In this document: positions 50,604-60,291 of the stretch, one piece after another
How positions within the stretch are numbered: position 1 is the stretch's first letter
Layout: each line of letters opens with the position of its first letter
Assembly: GCA_015501075.1 (NCBI GenBank)
Contig: JADNYJ010000002.1
Location: forward strand, 930,001 to 994,000
DNA: 64,000 nt
Source: Gymnopilus junonius
Taxonomy: Eukaryota; Basidiomycota; Agaricomycetes; Agaricales; Galerinaceae
Direction: 5' to 3'
Notes under the pieces: generated by a model
Seen by the model: the letters and a program-made list of their open reading frames with translations, nothing else
Databases searched by the model: none
What the model was told of the DNA's origin: nothing
Made by a program: the position numbers and the translations under genes

Positions 50604-51141
50604 GCTGCATTCAAAAATATACACCACGCAAGGTGGATGGACTCTTGCTCTCTAGTTTGTTGTTTCGTTCTCTTTTTCTTTTTTTTTTGCCTGCCATTAT
50701 CACATTCTACCTTTTTTTTCCCTTTTCCCTTTTGCCTGCGCTCCCCACTCTTTCTCTGTTGTGTTTCGTTCTGGATGCAATACTTTTTGGCTCTCCAACA
50801 GTTTTTTCTCAATGCATTTCTCATTACCCACATGCATTCAATACCCTTCATAAGCACAACCCCATTCCATGCCGCAGTGACCCACACATTCATTCGATTC
50901 CGTTTTCCAAGAAAGCATTCTATCCAATTGTTTTCGTACTGTATGCAGACGTGTAAATTGAGTCGTGATATTATACTCCTGTTGTCAATGTACGTTTACT
51001 GTCAATCCACACCCTGTATGGACCAAGATTACGTTTGTGAGCGTCATTCAGCCTATGACGTCATGACTGAATACAAGAGGTATAAGACCTAGCATGGAGT
51101 GGTTCCAACTCGGTATTCATTCTATTATATTCACTGCAAAC
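50604..51141. other. Intergenic, T-rich
   Basis: 538 bases with strong T/CT tracts just after the glycogenin stop, probably its 3' UTR, then a promoter. Open frames here are T-run artefacts. Confidence 0.5.
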
Positions 51142-51997
51142 ATGTCTGGCTCTGACAAGATTTTTAACGTCGAGGAGGTCAGCGGCAAAGAGTATGTTAC
51201 TTTCATTTTGAACTACAGGGCAGCCTGTTGACCCTTTTGTTTGAACAGCCGAGTCGCTCTTGAGACAACAGCTGCCGAGGCGCGTATCGAAGCTCCGAAC
51301 CCTGTTATTGCACACGAAGTAGATGTTTACGCCGAGGAAGCCCAAGAGGCGGCTCACCAGGCTGCAGCCCATGCCAAGGTCCGTTTGGAGCGAACATTCT
51401 TGAGGGGATACATTTTTTTATTTCGCGCAGGTTATTGGCCCCAGTCTTACAGGCGAGCCAACTACCGCAGCTGCTCCGTTCCGCGGAAACAAGGCAGCTG
51501 GGACTGCTGCTACCACTGGCTATGTCGAGCAGGCCAAGCAATTGGCCAATTCGGCCATTGAGACTGCCCAGGTTCGTACTCTATCTAGATCCCTGTTTCT
51601 CAGGCAGAAGTACTGATGCATTTTTTGACAGTCGTACGTCCCGTCGTCGATAGGCGGCAAGCCCGTCGGAGAGATCGCTGCTGCCGTGCAAGGCACCGCA
51701 ACTGGCGCCTACACTACTGTGAAAGAAACAGCACAGCCCCATCTAGAGAAAGTAGTCAATGCAGCGCAAGAGTACGTAGGGGTTGGGATGCAAGGAAAGG
51801 ATGTTGGGAAGCAAGGAGGCGATCTCGGAGTGCAAGCCAAGGACCTTAGTGATAGGGCTCCCCATTCCGCGACGACTGTGCCTCTAGAGAGTGGTCCTCA
51901 TACGGTCGACACGCCGTATCCGGCTAGCAGTGTGGCTCCAAAAATCGCCAACACGGACCAGACTGCGAAGGAAAGCAGGCCGTTGTCCCATAACTGA
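51142..51997 (+). CDS. Small Ala-rich, LEA-like hydrophilic protein, unknown
   Basis: Exons 51142-51191, 51249-51378, 51431-51571, 51632-51997 (228 residues), all in phase. The composition is hydrophilic and rich in Ala, Thr, Gly and Val, with amphipathic helical repeats (AEEAQEAAHQAAAHAK, YVEQAKQLANSAIETAQSYV, AAAVQGTATGAYTTVKETAQ, EKVVNAAQEYVGVGMQGKDV). This recalls late-embryogenesis-abundant or perilipin-like stress proteins of fungi. The rest is Pro/Thr-rich and likely disordered. I do not recognise a specific family. There is no signal peptide or membrane segment. It is the last gene before the transposon. Confidence 0.75.
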
Positions 51998-52305
51998 ATC
52001 TGGCTTCAATGTGGACGCTGAGGGCTAGCTGAGAGCCAAGTTAGTCATCTATCTGCGATAATTAGATCTCATATGTACCATACCTGTAATACTATTTTTT
52101 CCTACTGGCCGATATGAATCTTTCGAAAGGAAAGCTGAGATAAGGCAGCTAGTTGAAAAATGAGAGGGGACGACGCGAACAGGACCAAACTGATTAGTGC
52201 TATTTATAGCGAGTCAATCTTACAGGGGGTTAGCGTTGGCGGGAACTCCACGGTAGTCTCGAAACCAGCCATTATGGATTGATCTGATTTGGGATCAGAT
52301 TTGTT
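51998..52305. other. Intergenic, LEA-like gene 3' side
   Basis: 308 bases ending at the transposon target duplication. No feature recognised. Confidence 0.4.
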
Positions 52306-52314
52306 ACCACAACG

Positions 52315-52517
52315 CAGGCTCCTAAAACCAGCCTCTAGTATCGCTTGCAAGAGCTTCACCTGAGAGCGGGACGCAGTGTTGCATCAGAGAAATACAAATA
52401 TTTTGACATACAAACAAATGTACAAACAAACCTAAGAGCTCAAGCTCGCGATATAGAGGCTGGCATTTTATAGATTCACGTGATCTGCGTGGGCAACCAT
52501 CAAGGGTTTTTTTACAG
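52315..52517 (+). repeat. Left terminal inverted repeat
   Basis: It pairs with 52998-53195 in inverted orientation. Differences are scattered substitutions and small indels, so the insertion is not brand new or the copy came from an already diverged element. Confidence 0.85.
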
Positions 52518-52997
52518 CAGGAGGCCACCGATATCGATGCTCGCATGCTCGAAGGCACGGAGAACATCATCAACTGCAGAGCAATAAGGGAGAGGTGTGG
52601 GCTGTTAATCCAATAATTCTTTCAAGTATTAAGTTCCTTCCTCTGTATTTATGCAAATTAGGTGTGAGTTTTCTTTAATAATGTGTCTACCATTACTGGT
52701 TACCATAATTCTAGTGTGAGTGAGCAGGAGAGCTGTATTTTTGTGTACAATTAGGTGAACCCATTCACTTGCACTCATTACAATAACACAATGGGAAGGT
52801 TACCTTGCATGTTTCTCACTTATTCAAGTGGCATAATTGCTAATTGTGCCAATTGTATTTATCTTTAACTATTTGAACAAACAGCATGGCTAAATTGACA
52901 TGAGGAAAGGGGTTTACCTCCTAATTGTAGTGGACAAGGGGGGAAATTCAGCAGTTCCAAATTGGGCATGGTTCTGGTGACGCGCCTGCGCGTCACA

Positions 52998-53195
52998 CTG
53001 TAAAAACAGCCTTGACATTGCCCACGCAGATCACGTGAATCTATAAAATGCCAGCCTCTATATCGCGACCTTGAGCCCTTAGCTTTGTTTGTACATCAAA
53101 ATATTTGACCGTGTTTGCTCTCTGATGAAACACATGCGTCCCGCTTTCAGATGAAGCTCTTGCGAGCGATACTAGAGGCTGGTTTTAGGAGCCTG
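52998..53195 (-). repeat. Right terminal inverted repeat
   Basis: Inverted partner of 52315-52517. It ends at the CAGG-type terminus directly against the second copy of the 9-bp duplication. Confidence 0.85.
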
Positions 53196-53204
53196 ACCAC
53201 AACG

Positions 53205-54506
53205 TAGGATTTTGACATTTGATGATCGAAGTCTACATTTTGCCGAAACTGAGTTTCAATTCGGCCGTCGGCTAAATATGGGTCAAGGAAACGTAGAGGC
53301 GCTATTTGCTCTAGAAAAATTAGTAGTGTATCTCCCTTTTAAGCAAGTCCATAGCAGAGAATCTACATATTTGACATCCTCGGCAATATGAACCGAAGGT
53401 GTTCTACTAGTATTTTTGACCCTCACATCTCGCTTTCTTCATCATTGGTAGACCACTAGACTAATGATACTGCCAATCAGCAATTTGGCAAAAAAGTTTC
53501 CGGTTTTAGGTGGTTTTTGGCGGTTTTTCAGTTTCTTGGAACCTAGAAACCTCGGCAGGACAAATTCTCTAGAAAAATGGCTATATATGGATTAGTTTGC
53601 ATCAAACGGATCAGTTGTGCCTCCGCAGGTTTCCTGAAAAAAGGACATAGGTTCCCAAGTTTCGAAAAATGACGTGGTTTCGGTGATTTTGGTGGGGGTT
53701 TTGGGGTTTTCCGGTTGCCGAAACCCGAAAAAACTAAAATGCTTAATTGCTGATCAGTGAGCTGCATCTGCTAGGGAAAAGGAAGGATGTCACCATGTTA
53801 GAAGCTACTGCTACACAAATTTTATAAAGTCGGCCACTTCCTAGGTCATCAATCCACAAATTTGAGGTTAAACATCCTGCAAAGCTGACTAAAAAGCAGC
53901 TGAAGGTGAATTATTCTTCTTAAATGTGAAAGGCATTAATTTCTCTTGGAAAAAATAAACTGATGAAAGCTGTCAATGCATTACTTCCTAACCATTGAAT
54001 TTGGGAGCACACCAATGAAATTTTTATCACTTCTTCATATGGCAGCATGGCTATGTGCATTCTCAGAGTGAGATATCAAAAAAATGGTCTTGAAGGAGGA
54101 TTGAAAAGTGAGAGGTCAATTGCTGGGTATTTTATGAGAAGAATTTCAAAGAAACTTAGATTCACTGAATTTGTATGTATGTTTCAACTGAAGTAATTTC
54201 AGGAATATTGGAGCTCTTAGCACCATCTGGACTTGAAGAAAAGACAAGGAGTTTATATTTTCCTTGTAAAAACACAATTTATGCTCTGTCTCTCAAGGTA
54301 TAATCACATTCAGGATGGTCAACAATCCAATAATGCGGCTGCCGGACTGGTAATAATCGGACTTTGAATGATTGACACATGTCCGAAGTCAAGAAGCGTC
54401 GGACGAAATGAAATCCTACCGTGGAGCTCCCGCCAACCTTAGGGGGTATCCAGTTCGGTTACTAGCAACACTGCTTGAACTCGTACACTCAATACCAGTC
54501 AATACC
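53205..54506. other. Gene-free AT-rich stretch between transposon and beta-flanking gene
   Basis: 1.3 kb without a supportable gene. Around 53474-53770 two arms share ATCAGCAATT, AGTTT-C-CGG and GGAACCTA in inverted order, possibly a degraded small inverted-repeat element. Repeated GGTTTT / GGTTTC words are common there. The rest looks like simple AT-rich spacer. Confidence 0.45.
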
Positions 54507-55497
54507 ATGGTAGGTCAATATCTTTTTTGCCATTCAACATGATACTCATTAAAATTCAAGGATACCTTTCTTAACCTCGCTAAACAAGGCTACGAGGCCT
54601 ACCAGGAATCTCAAAGCCATGGTAAGTATGTCCTCAAGCTTGGCTTGAAAATCCCTTCGATCTTCAAGATCGCGCCTCACAACTCCTCTTCTAGAGAATG
54701 TTTCCAAGACAGGAGGTCATGAATACAACTCTCCAGACAACGCTGACCCAAGTAATTATTCCGATCGTCCTAACAGTCAGTTGCTATAATCATCCCAGCA
54801 AAAGGCAGATCACTGACGATTGTTATTTTATTTCCAGTCAATCACGGCGAAGCTTCTCGCCTGGCTGAACAGCAGGGGCAGGGCTCTGGGAGCTCCGAAC
54901 TGTTCAACCATGCATTGAACTTCATGTCACAGCACAAGGTACGTTGATGAAATTTTGCCAAACGACAAAAAATAAGATTGAATGGTTTGGCGACTGTCCT
55001 TTCGACAGCAACAACATGCCGACCCTGTCGATGAGGATGCTGTCACCAGCGCTCACCAGCAGGCATACGAAGGTGGAGATCCCAGCGGCCTGAGTGCCCA
55101 TGCTATGGGTGGCGCCGCAGCTCTCCAGGTTGGTCCTTGATTGCTGAGCCTAAAAATAGTACCGACAATGACCGACAACATTGCTCGCTTTATGCAGGCT
55201 CTCAAGCAGTTCACCTCTGGCGGTGGTGGAAGCTCCCAGACGGAGTTAATCAGCTTTGCTATGGCTGAGGCGTCCAAACTTTTCGATCAAGCTGGCGGGG
55301 CTTCTTCCGGAAACAAGCAGGACGCTGTCAATGGCGCGGCCATGACCGTCATGAAGCTTCTGGTTCAATCCAAGTTCAGCGGTGCTATCGGCGGGGGCAA
55401 CTCTGGTGGCCTTGGCAGTTTAATGGGCCTTGTGAGTACATTTTCAGGTCCTTGAGATCCATACTAACACTACTTTCAGGCAAAGCAATTCATATAA
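54507..55497 (+). CDS. beta-fg: Beta-flanking protein of the A mating-type locus
   Basis: Seven exons close exactly: 54507-54509, 54561-54621, 54695-54751, 54838-54938, 55009-55128, 55198-55431, 55480-55497 (197 residues). The first coding exon holds only the ATG. The protein begins MDTFLNLAKQGYEAYQESQS and includes LFNHALNFMSQHK, DEDAVTSAHQQAYEGG, AHAMGGAAALQALKQF and SGGNKQ-like Gly/Ser-rich repeats, ending GGLGSLMGLAKQFI. This matches the short, Gly/Ala-rich fungal family called beta-flanking protein because it borders the homeodomain genes in many Agaricomycetes. Its molecular function is unknown. Its place directly beside HD2 supports the assignment and marks one edge of the A locus. Confidence 0.85.
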
Positions 55498-55817
55498 ACT
55501 GACTGAAGATCGATGATCAGTAAAGATCGTTCAGTAAGCCCTAGGACCAGAAGATTGGACATTTCCAATGGTCTATTGATTGATTGAATGACATCTGTGT
55601 AGAAATACAATGCTGTAATAATTGTACAAATAAATTTACGCAAACGCAAAAAGATAGCATGACGGGTAGTAGGCCAAGATAGCGACAAGGCAGAACAATA
55701 TGATGCAAAAAAATAGCAAGCAGAGCAAACGAGGGGATACTGTCAAGAGACTCGAATGAGAGAAAGCGATCTGGAAGAAAAATCAAATATGCCAAAAAGA
55801 AAACTACAAAACCAAGG
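55498..55817. other. Intergenic between convergent beta-fg and HD2
   Basis: 320 bases comprising both 3' UTRs. No other feature seen. Confidence 0.5.
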
Positions 55818-57639
55818 TCATGATCTGGCCGCAATATAACCAGGGGCAGTGAATGCTATCAGAGAGCCGAAGTCAAATGCTGCCTTGGGACGTTGCTTGT
55901 CAGCCACAAGATCTACGCTCTGTAATATGCCCAGGCTCCCAGACGACGTCGATGCGAATATAGGATCGTCCCCAAACATGGTGCTGAAGTTCAAATCATA
56001 ATCATCGGGTCTCTGTTGCACGTTGTCAGCATGTTGTATAACAGGAATGTCCCAAGTAGGTAGTTGCGGTGGAGTAGTGGGCTCAGGGGTCCTGCTGGTC
56101 GACGAAGATGATGATGACCGGCTGCGTGATGGATAATTTGAACTGAAGGAGGATATGCGAGAGGTGGATTGAAATGGCGATGGAGAATCAGATGAGGCTG
56201 GGAAACGCCGAGGAAGTGGTGATATCTTCCGAGCATTTGCCATTTCCTGTCGAGGGGAAAGGAAAGCACTGGCGGTAGTTGTCGATCGCGAAGACGAAGG
56301 ATATTGAAAAGAGAAAAGGCTCGACGGAGGGGGTATGATGGATGGGAGAGAGGGAGCTCGCATCAAAGCAGGTAAAGGCGCTCGCGAAGGTATCGTGACT
56401 GTCGCAGCGTACCAAGGAGAGCGTGCCTCAGATGACTTTGGTGTGGTACGCTTCCTCACACCTTGGGAGATGTTTAATTTAATATGGAACATTCTGACAA
56501 ATTCATTCATATCGACAGACGAAGATTGTATGTAAGCCGGGACAGAACTTGCTGGTCTTCGCTTCCACGTTGGCGGAGGAAACTTAATGACCCCATTGTC
56601 GTTCAGGAATGGATCTGGGACAGTTGGTGAATAAGGACTCGGAAAGGCATGGCGAGGACGGAAGCTATCGAAGGCGTCTATGCAGGAGGTTGGCTGAGGA
56701 ACCTGAAGCTACAATGGATGTCAAAAGGGACACCCGAATTATAAGGATGGACCTACATCTTCATCGTCTATATCTTCACCTATTGAGTCGTCATCTGAAG
56801 GGGAAGGTGTTCTGACCATGGGGTCGATATCCTTCTCTTGAAGGACATTCAACGCGATCCGAAGGGGAAGATCAGATGCGTTACGCCGTAGTGCGCTGCT
56901 GTCCTTCTTTGCTCGATTGCGATGATTTTGGAACTAGAAAAAAGATAGGCAATCGCATTCGCAAACAAAAATTATACACTTACCCAAACTTCTATTTGCC
57001 GCCTCGTCATCATCGACTTCTCAGCCAAGACTGACTGGTGCTGGGCGGACGGGTATGCATTGTATTCGAAGTATTTCTCAAATACGGGGGTATATTCCTG
57101 TAGCCTGGGATTCAGGAGAAGAGCTTGCATGGCTATGAAGACAGACCCACAATATTAAATGTTCGTCTTTCTTCACAGGCAACCGACTTCTCATATTCTG
57201 CGGCCTTCGATAAGATGAGGGATATATGTGCCTTTAACATGGGGAGATAATGCCTCTCCGACGAGGACATAAAGACTTGATGAATTTCTCTGAAGTGGTG
57301 GCCGAAAACTGGTCCAGCATGACTGGTCTCCAAACACGTGCGTCTGTACGAAGAAATGTACTCCTGCTGTATTCGTAGGATACGAGAACGAAGTGATTGC
57401 AATATGGATTCACGAACACCGCATGGAATCTGAAGAGCCGATACTTCTGCCAATAGCTGGTGAGGAAAAGGCAGAATCAGTTCAGGAATCATGGCTTCCA
57501 GCTGGGAGAGGTTTGAAGAAGGGAGATCAATAGACAAATCATAGGATTCCTCCAATTTCTGTCGTAGGGAATTAGTGACTTGTAGGACTTCCCCTAGAAG
57601 TTCCCGTCTTCTGGAGGAGTCAAATTGTGGAAGCATCAT
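55818..57639 (-). CDS. HD2: HD2 homeodomain transcription factor of the A mating-type locus
   Basis: Exons 56984-57639, 56757-56933, 55818-56708 (about 574 residues with one base restored). The N-terminal region (to about residue 150) is helical and expected to mediate heterodimerisation with HD1. A canonical homeodomain follows (EYTPVFEKYFEYNAYPS ... MMTRRQIEVWFQNHRNRAKKD). Helix 3 carries WFQNHRNR at 219-226, the mark of the HD2 class, and an intron splits it after the Trp, as is usual. The C-terminal half is Ser/Pro-rich. HD2 pairs only with HD1 from a different allele; the heterodimer drives clamp formation and dikaryon growth. Exon 1 is one base short near 57141-57146 (GLSFIAMQALL expected), which truncates the protein before its homeodomain if real. 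Confidence 0.93.
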
Positions 57640-57808
57640 GGGTTTGTCGAAAGACGTTGGGTGACTAGTGACTTGCCAGTGACTGGTTATGTCCGCAGGC
57701 GGAGTTGGAAATCAGACAATGTTGACGAGAACAATGCGGAGTTTGAATCAAGAGCACTCGAAATTCACTAATCTGTAGACTTCCTCTTTCCTCCCCATTT
57801 CTCGCACC
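57640..57808. promoter_or_regulatory. Divergent HD1/HD2 promoter
   Basis: 169 bases separate the outward-facing HD2 and HD1 start codons. Shared divergent promoters are the normal arrangement for fungal HD pairs, where the active heterodimer can feed back on its own genes. I could not pick out a certain binding site. Confidence 0.6.
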
Positions 57809-60070
57809 ATGGATTTCCACCTGGACAAGAAAATAAGAGAGAAGATGCAGCGTTATATGGACACATTCATTCATTCTCTCCAAGGAGATAATAATGCCCG
57901 TCGATCTTTTGCCTCGACATTATCCGCTTTTCAGGGCACCGTTCGCACGCATCGCGATAAGTTGCAGACAGAAACTCTGATTGCTGTTCAAGGGTTTGCC
58001 ACCATAATTGATACTGTAGCATCAGGCGTGCTGGAACTAGAAATGGAAAGCGAGAAACTGCGTCGCGACACAATGGCAGATATATCAAGAATATTAAACG
58101 AAAAAATGGGTAAACTCACCATTGGTGACGAACCTTACCATGTTTCATCGAAGAGTAAGCGCGTTTATTCTATTACCATGCCCTACTCCGAAAGCTGAAC
58201 TGCAATTCTTATCAAGACGTGTCCAACTCCCATTCACCATCATACATTAGACCGTCGTATGATTGGTTTCTTTCAAATCTACACAACCCGTATCCTTCCA
58301 AGGAAGTGAAGAAGGACCTTGCTCGCAGATACAAGTGCTCTGTGAAGGATATAGACGCTTGGTTCATCGACGCGAGGAAGCGTATTGGCTGGAATACTCT
58401 TCGCAGACAGAAGTTTTCCAACAAGCAAGAGCACATCATTGCTGCAGCCTCCAGATTTTTCAAGCCATCTGCGGTTACCTTCACAGATGATCCTAGCGCA
58501 ACTCTGGAATCGGAAGGAGATTTCAATGATGCATACCACGCGGAATTCACTGCCTTGGAGGATGCTGCGCGATCTTTATACTCTGGCAGATTTGTCGATC
58601 TGTCACATCTTAACCGCCCATTGAAAATGGTACCGTCGATACCATTGTCAAAGTCTGCGGTGAAGGGGGATGAAAGGAGAAACAGACCATTTTTTTCACA
58701 GCCGGCCAATTCAGGAACTGAACTAGATACAGAGACTCTTTCACCATTGTCAAGCATCGATACAATCCCAATCCTTTCCTATCCAACACCGGAACCTTCA
58801 CCGGGACGGTTTGCTGTAGAATCACCACCATTCACGTCTGTCCCTCTCTCCTTACCTAACGAACTTCTTACACAATCTCGGAAACGCCGACGGACGTCGG
58901 TCGAACCTTCCCGAGAAGGCGAACATGGCGTTGGAGATCCTCTAATCCGACCTCGAAAGAGGTTCAGGTATGGGTTCTTTTGTTCATCAATTTCCTCGAC
59001 ATCTCATCCTTCGTTTTATTAGACTCGATGCCAGGGAGTCTCCACACACTACTGAGACTGTATTCTCTATTCTATCCTCACCAGCACCTACCATTAATCT
59101 TTCGGAGAGCTTATCAGAAGGTGATACTGCACCGGCAGAGCCGCCCAGCTCTGCACCTACCGCTCCAGCAAATTTTTCTTCCAAGCGCAAGAGACGTCTG
59201 TCCGAAGGGGACAGCAGGAGACCTGCTAAACGTCCTCATCATGCTCTCGCCGTGCCCCGCCTTCAGGCAGTGTCAGATCCATTCCCGAATCCTAGACCCT
59301 TTACGGATGATTCCATCAACGAATGGTTTTTCAGCAATTTTTCTGCTGAGCGGCAACTTACCATTGCCATCCCTTCACCTGCAAGTCTTGATGTGCATGA
59401 CTTACCCGTTGGTATACCTCTGGAGGTACAGTGTGACCTCTCTGCACACCAGATCGCCGTTCCTCTGCCAAAATTATCTTTCCTTGGTCATGATAAGGGT
59501 GCGCACCTTATTTCCGTCCTGATTCTCAAGCTGATGGACATAGTAGTGTCGCCTGAAGTCCTGTGTTCATCAATCCCTGATGAGGTCTCGAAGTCTTCCA
59601 CTCCAGAAAACCTACTCACTTCAAACTCTCTACCAGGTATTTCCCTCCGTCATTTTGGTGTACGGGTATCGAAATTGACCGATTTCGTAGACTTCAATGA
59701 AGTTCAAGCCGTTGAAGTGGCCAGTGCTGACGAACTCTTTCTTTCGTTGGATTTTGGACTTCCTTTTACTGTCGAGGGGACCAATTCTCGAGATATGCCT
59801 TTCAACCCTCCAGTGGATCAAATGAGAAACTTCGACCCCCTCCTGCAACTTCCTCCCCTTGATTTCGATTGGGTGCAATTCCCACTTGCTGGCTCTGTCA
59901 ACACTGCGGAGTTTCCAACATCCTTCATGACAGAGAACCCAAGTATCTTTGATTTTGATTCGATCATTCATAAAGGCACGGCTATACCAGAGGATCAAGA
60001 TGTCAAACGTCTTCGTCTTCAATTCCTCAGAGAAGAGCTACAACTCCTAGAGTCGGAGATCGGCCCTTGA
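57809..60070 (+). CDS. HD1: HD1 homeodomain transcription factor of the A mating-type locus
   Basis: Exons 57809-58154, 58217-58967, 59023-60070 (714 residues), intact. The N-terminal 115 residues form the variable, helical specificity region (MDFHLDKKIREKMQRYMDTF). The homeodomain, about residues 120-180, is of the atypical TALE kind with a three-residue insertion (NPYPSKEV) and WFIDARKRIGW at 164-174, the HD1 signature. Downstream are several basic nuclear-localisation clusters (SRKRRRTS, RPRKRFR, SSKRKRR, RRPAKRPHH). A long Ser/Pro- and acid-rich C-terminus, likely the activation region, ends in a short helix (DVKRLRLQFLREELQLLESE). HD1 supplies nuclear localisation and activation to the HD1-HD2 heterodimer. 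The intact frame contrasts with the one-base break in HD2. Confidence 0.95.
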
Positions 60071-60291
60071 CCTTGCATATGTTTTTCATTGTTGCTTTTC
60101 ATGCTATCCTTATGCTTTATTCCTTATACCCCTTCAAGTTCTGTGACTCCTGTTGTCCGCTATCTCGCTGCTCATCTTGCTATCCAATGCTGCCCATTTG
60201 CATTACTTGGTATATCCATGCATTATTACATTCTAGCTTTTCGTATGAAATTAATCTACATAGCACTTGTACAATACCAAATTTCACTCCA

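Larger units (their letters stand above)
52306..53204. mobile_element. Non-autonomous Mutator-like (MULE) element with long TIRs and 9-bp target duplication
   Basis: An 881-bp element (52315-53195) has terminal inverted repeats of about 200 bp: left 52315-52517 and right 52998-53195. They start CAGGCTCCTAAAACCAGCCT on the left and end in its exact complement. Identity over the arms is high by eye (about 85%), with a nearly perfect inner block (52463-52495 against its partner). The element is flanked by a perfect 9-bp direct repeat, ACCACAACG (52306-52314 and 53196-53204). A 9-bp duplication with long TIRs is typical of Mutator-like elements. The interior has no transposase and is AT-rich, so the element depends on a partner elsewhere. 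A 20-bp GC-rich palindrome at 52977-52996 abuts the right arm. Confidence 0.85.

Noticed and set aside
50633..51092. Phe/Leu-rich plus-strand frames after glycogenin
   Set aside because: They come from T and CT tracts in the 3' UTR; no start context or homology.
52322..52573. Small minus-strand open frame inside the left TIR region
   Set aside because: It lies within the inverted repeat and has no transposase similarity; a by-product of the mobile element.
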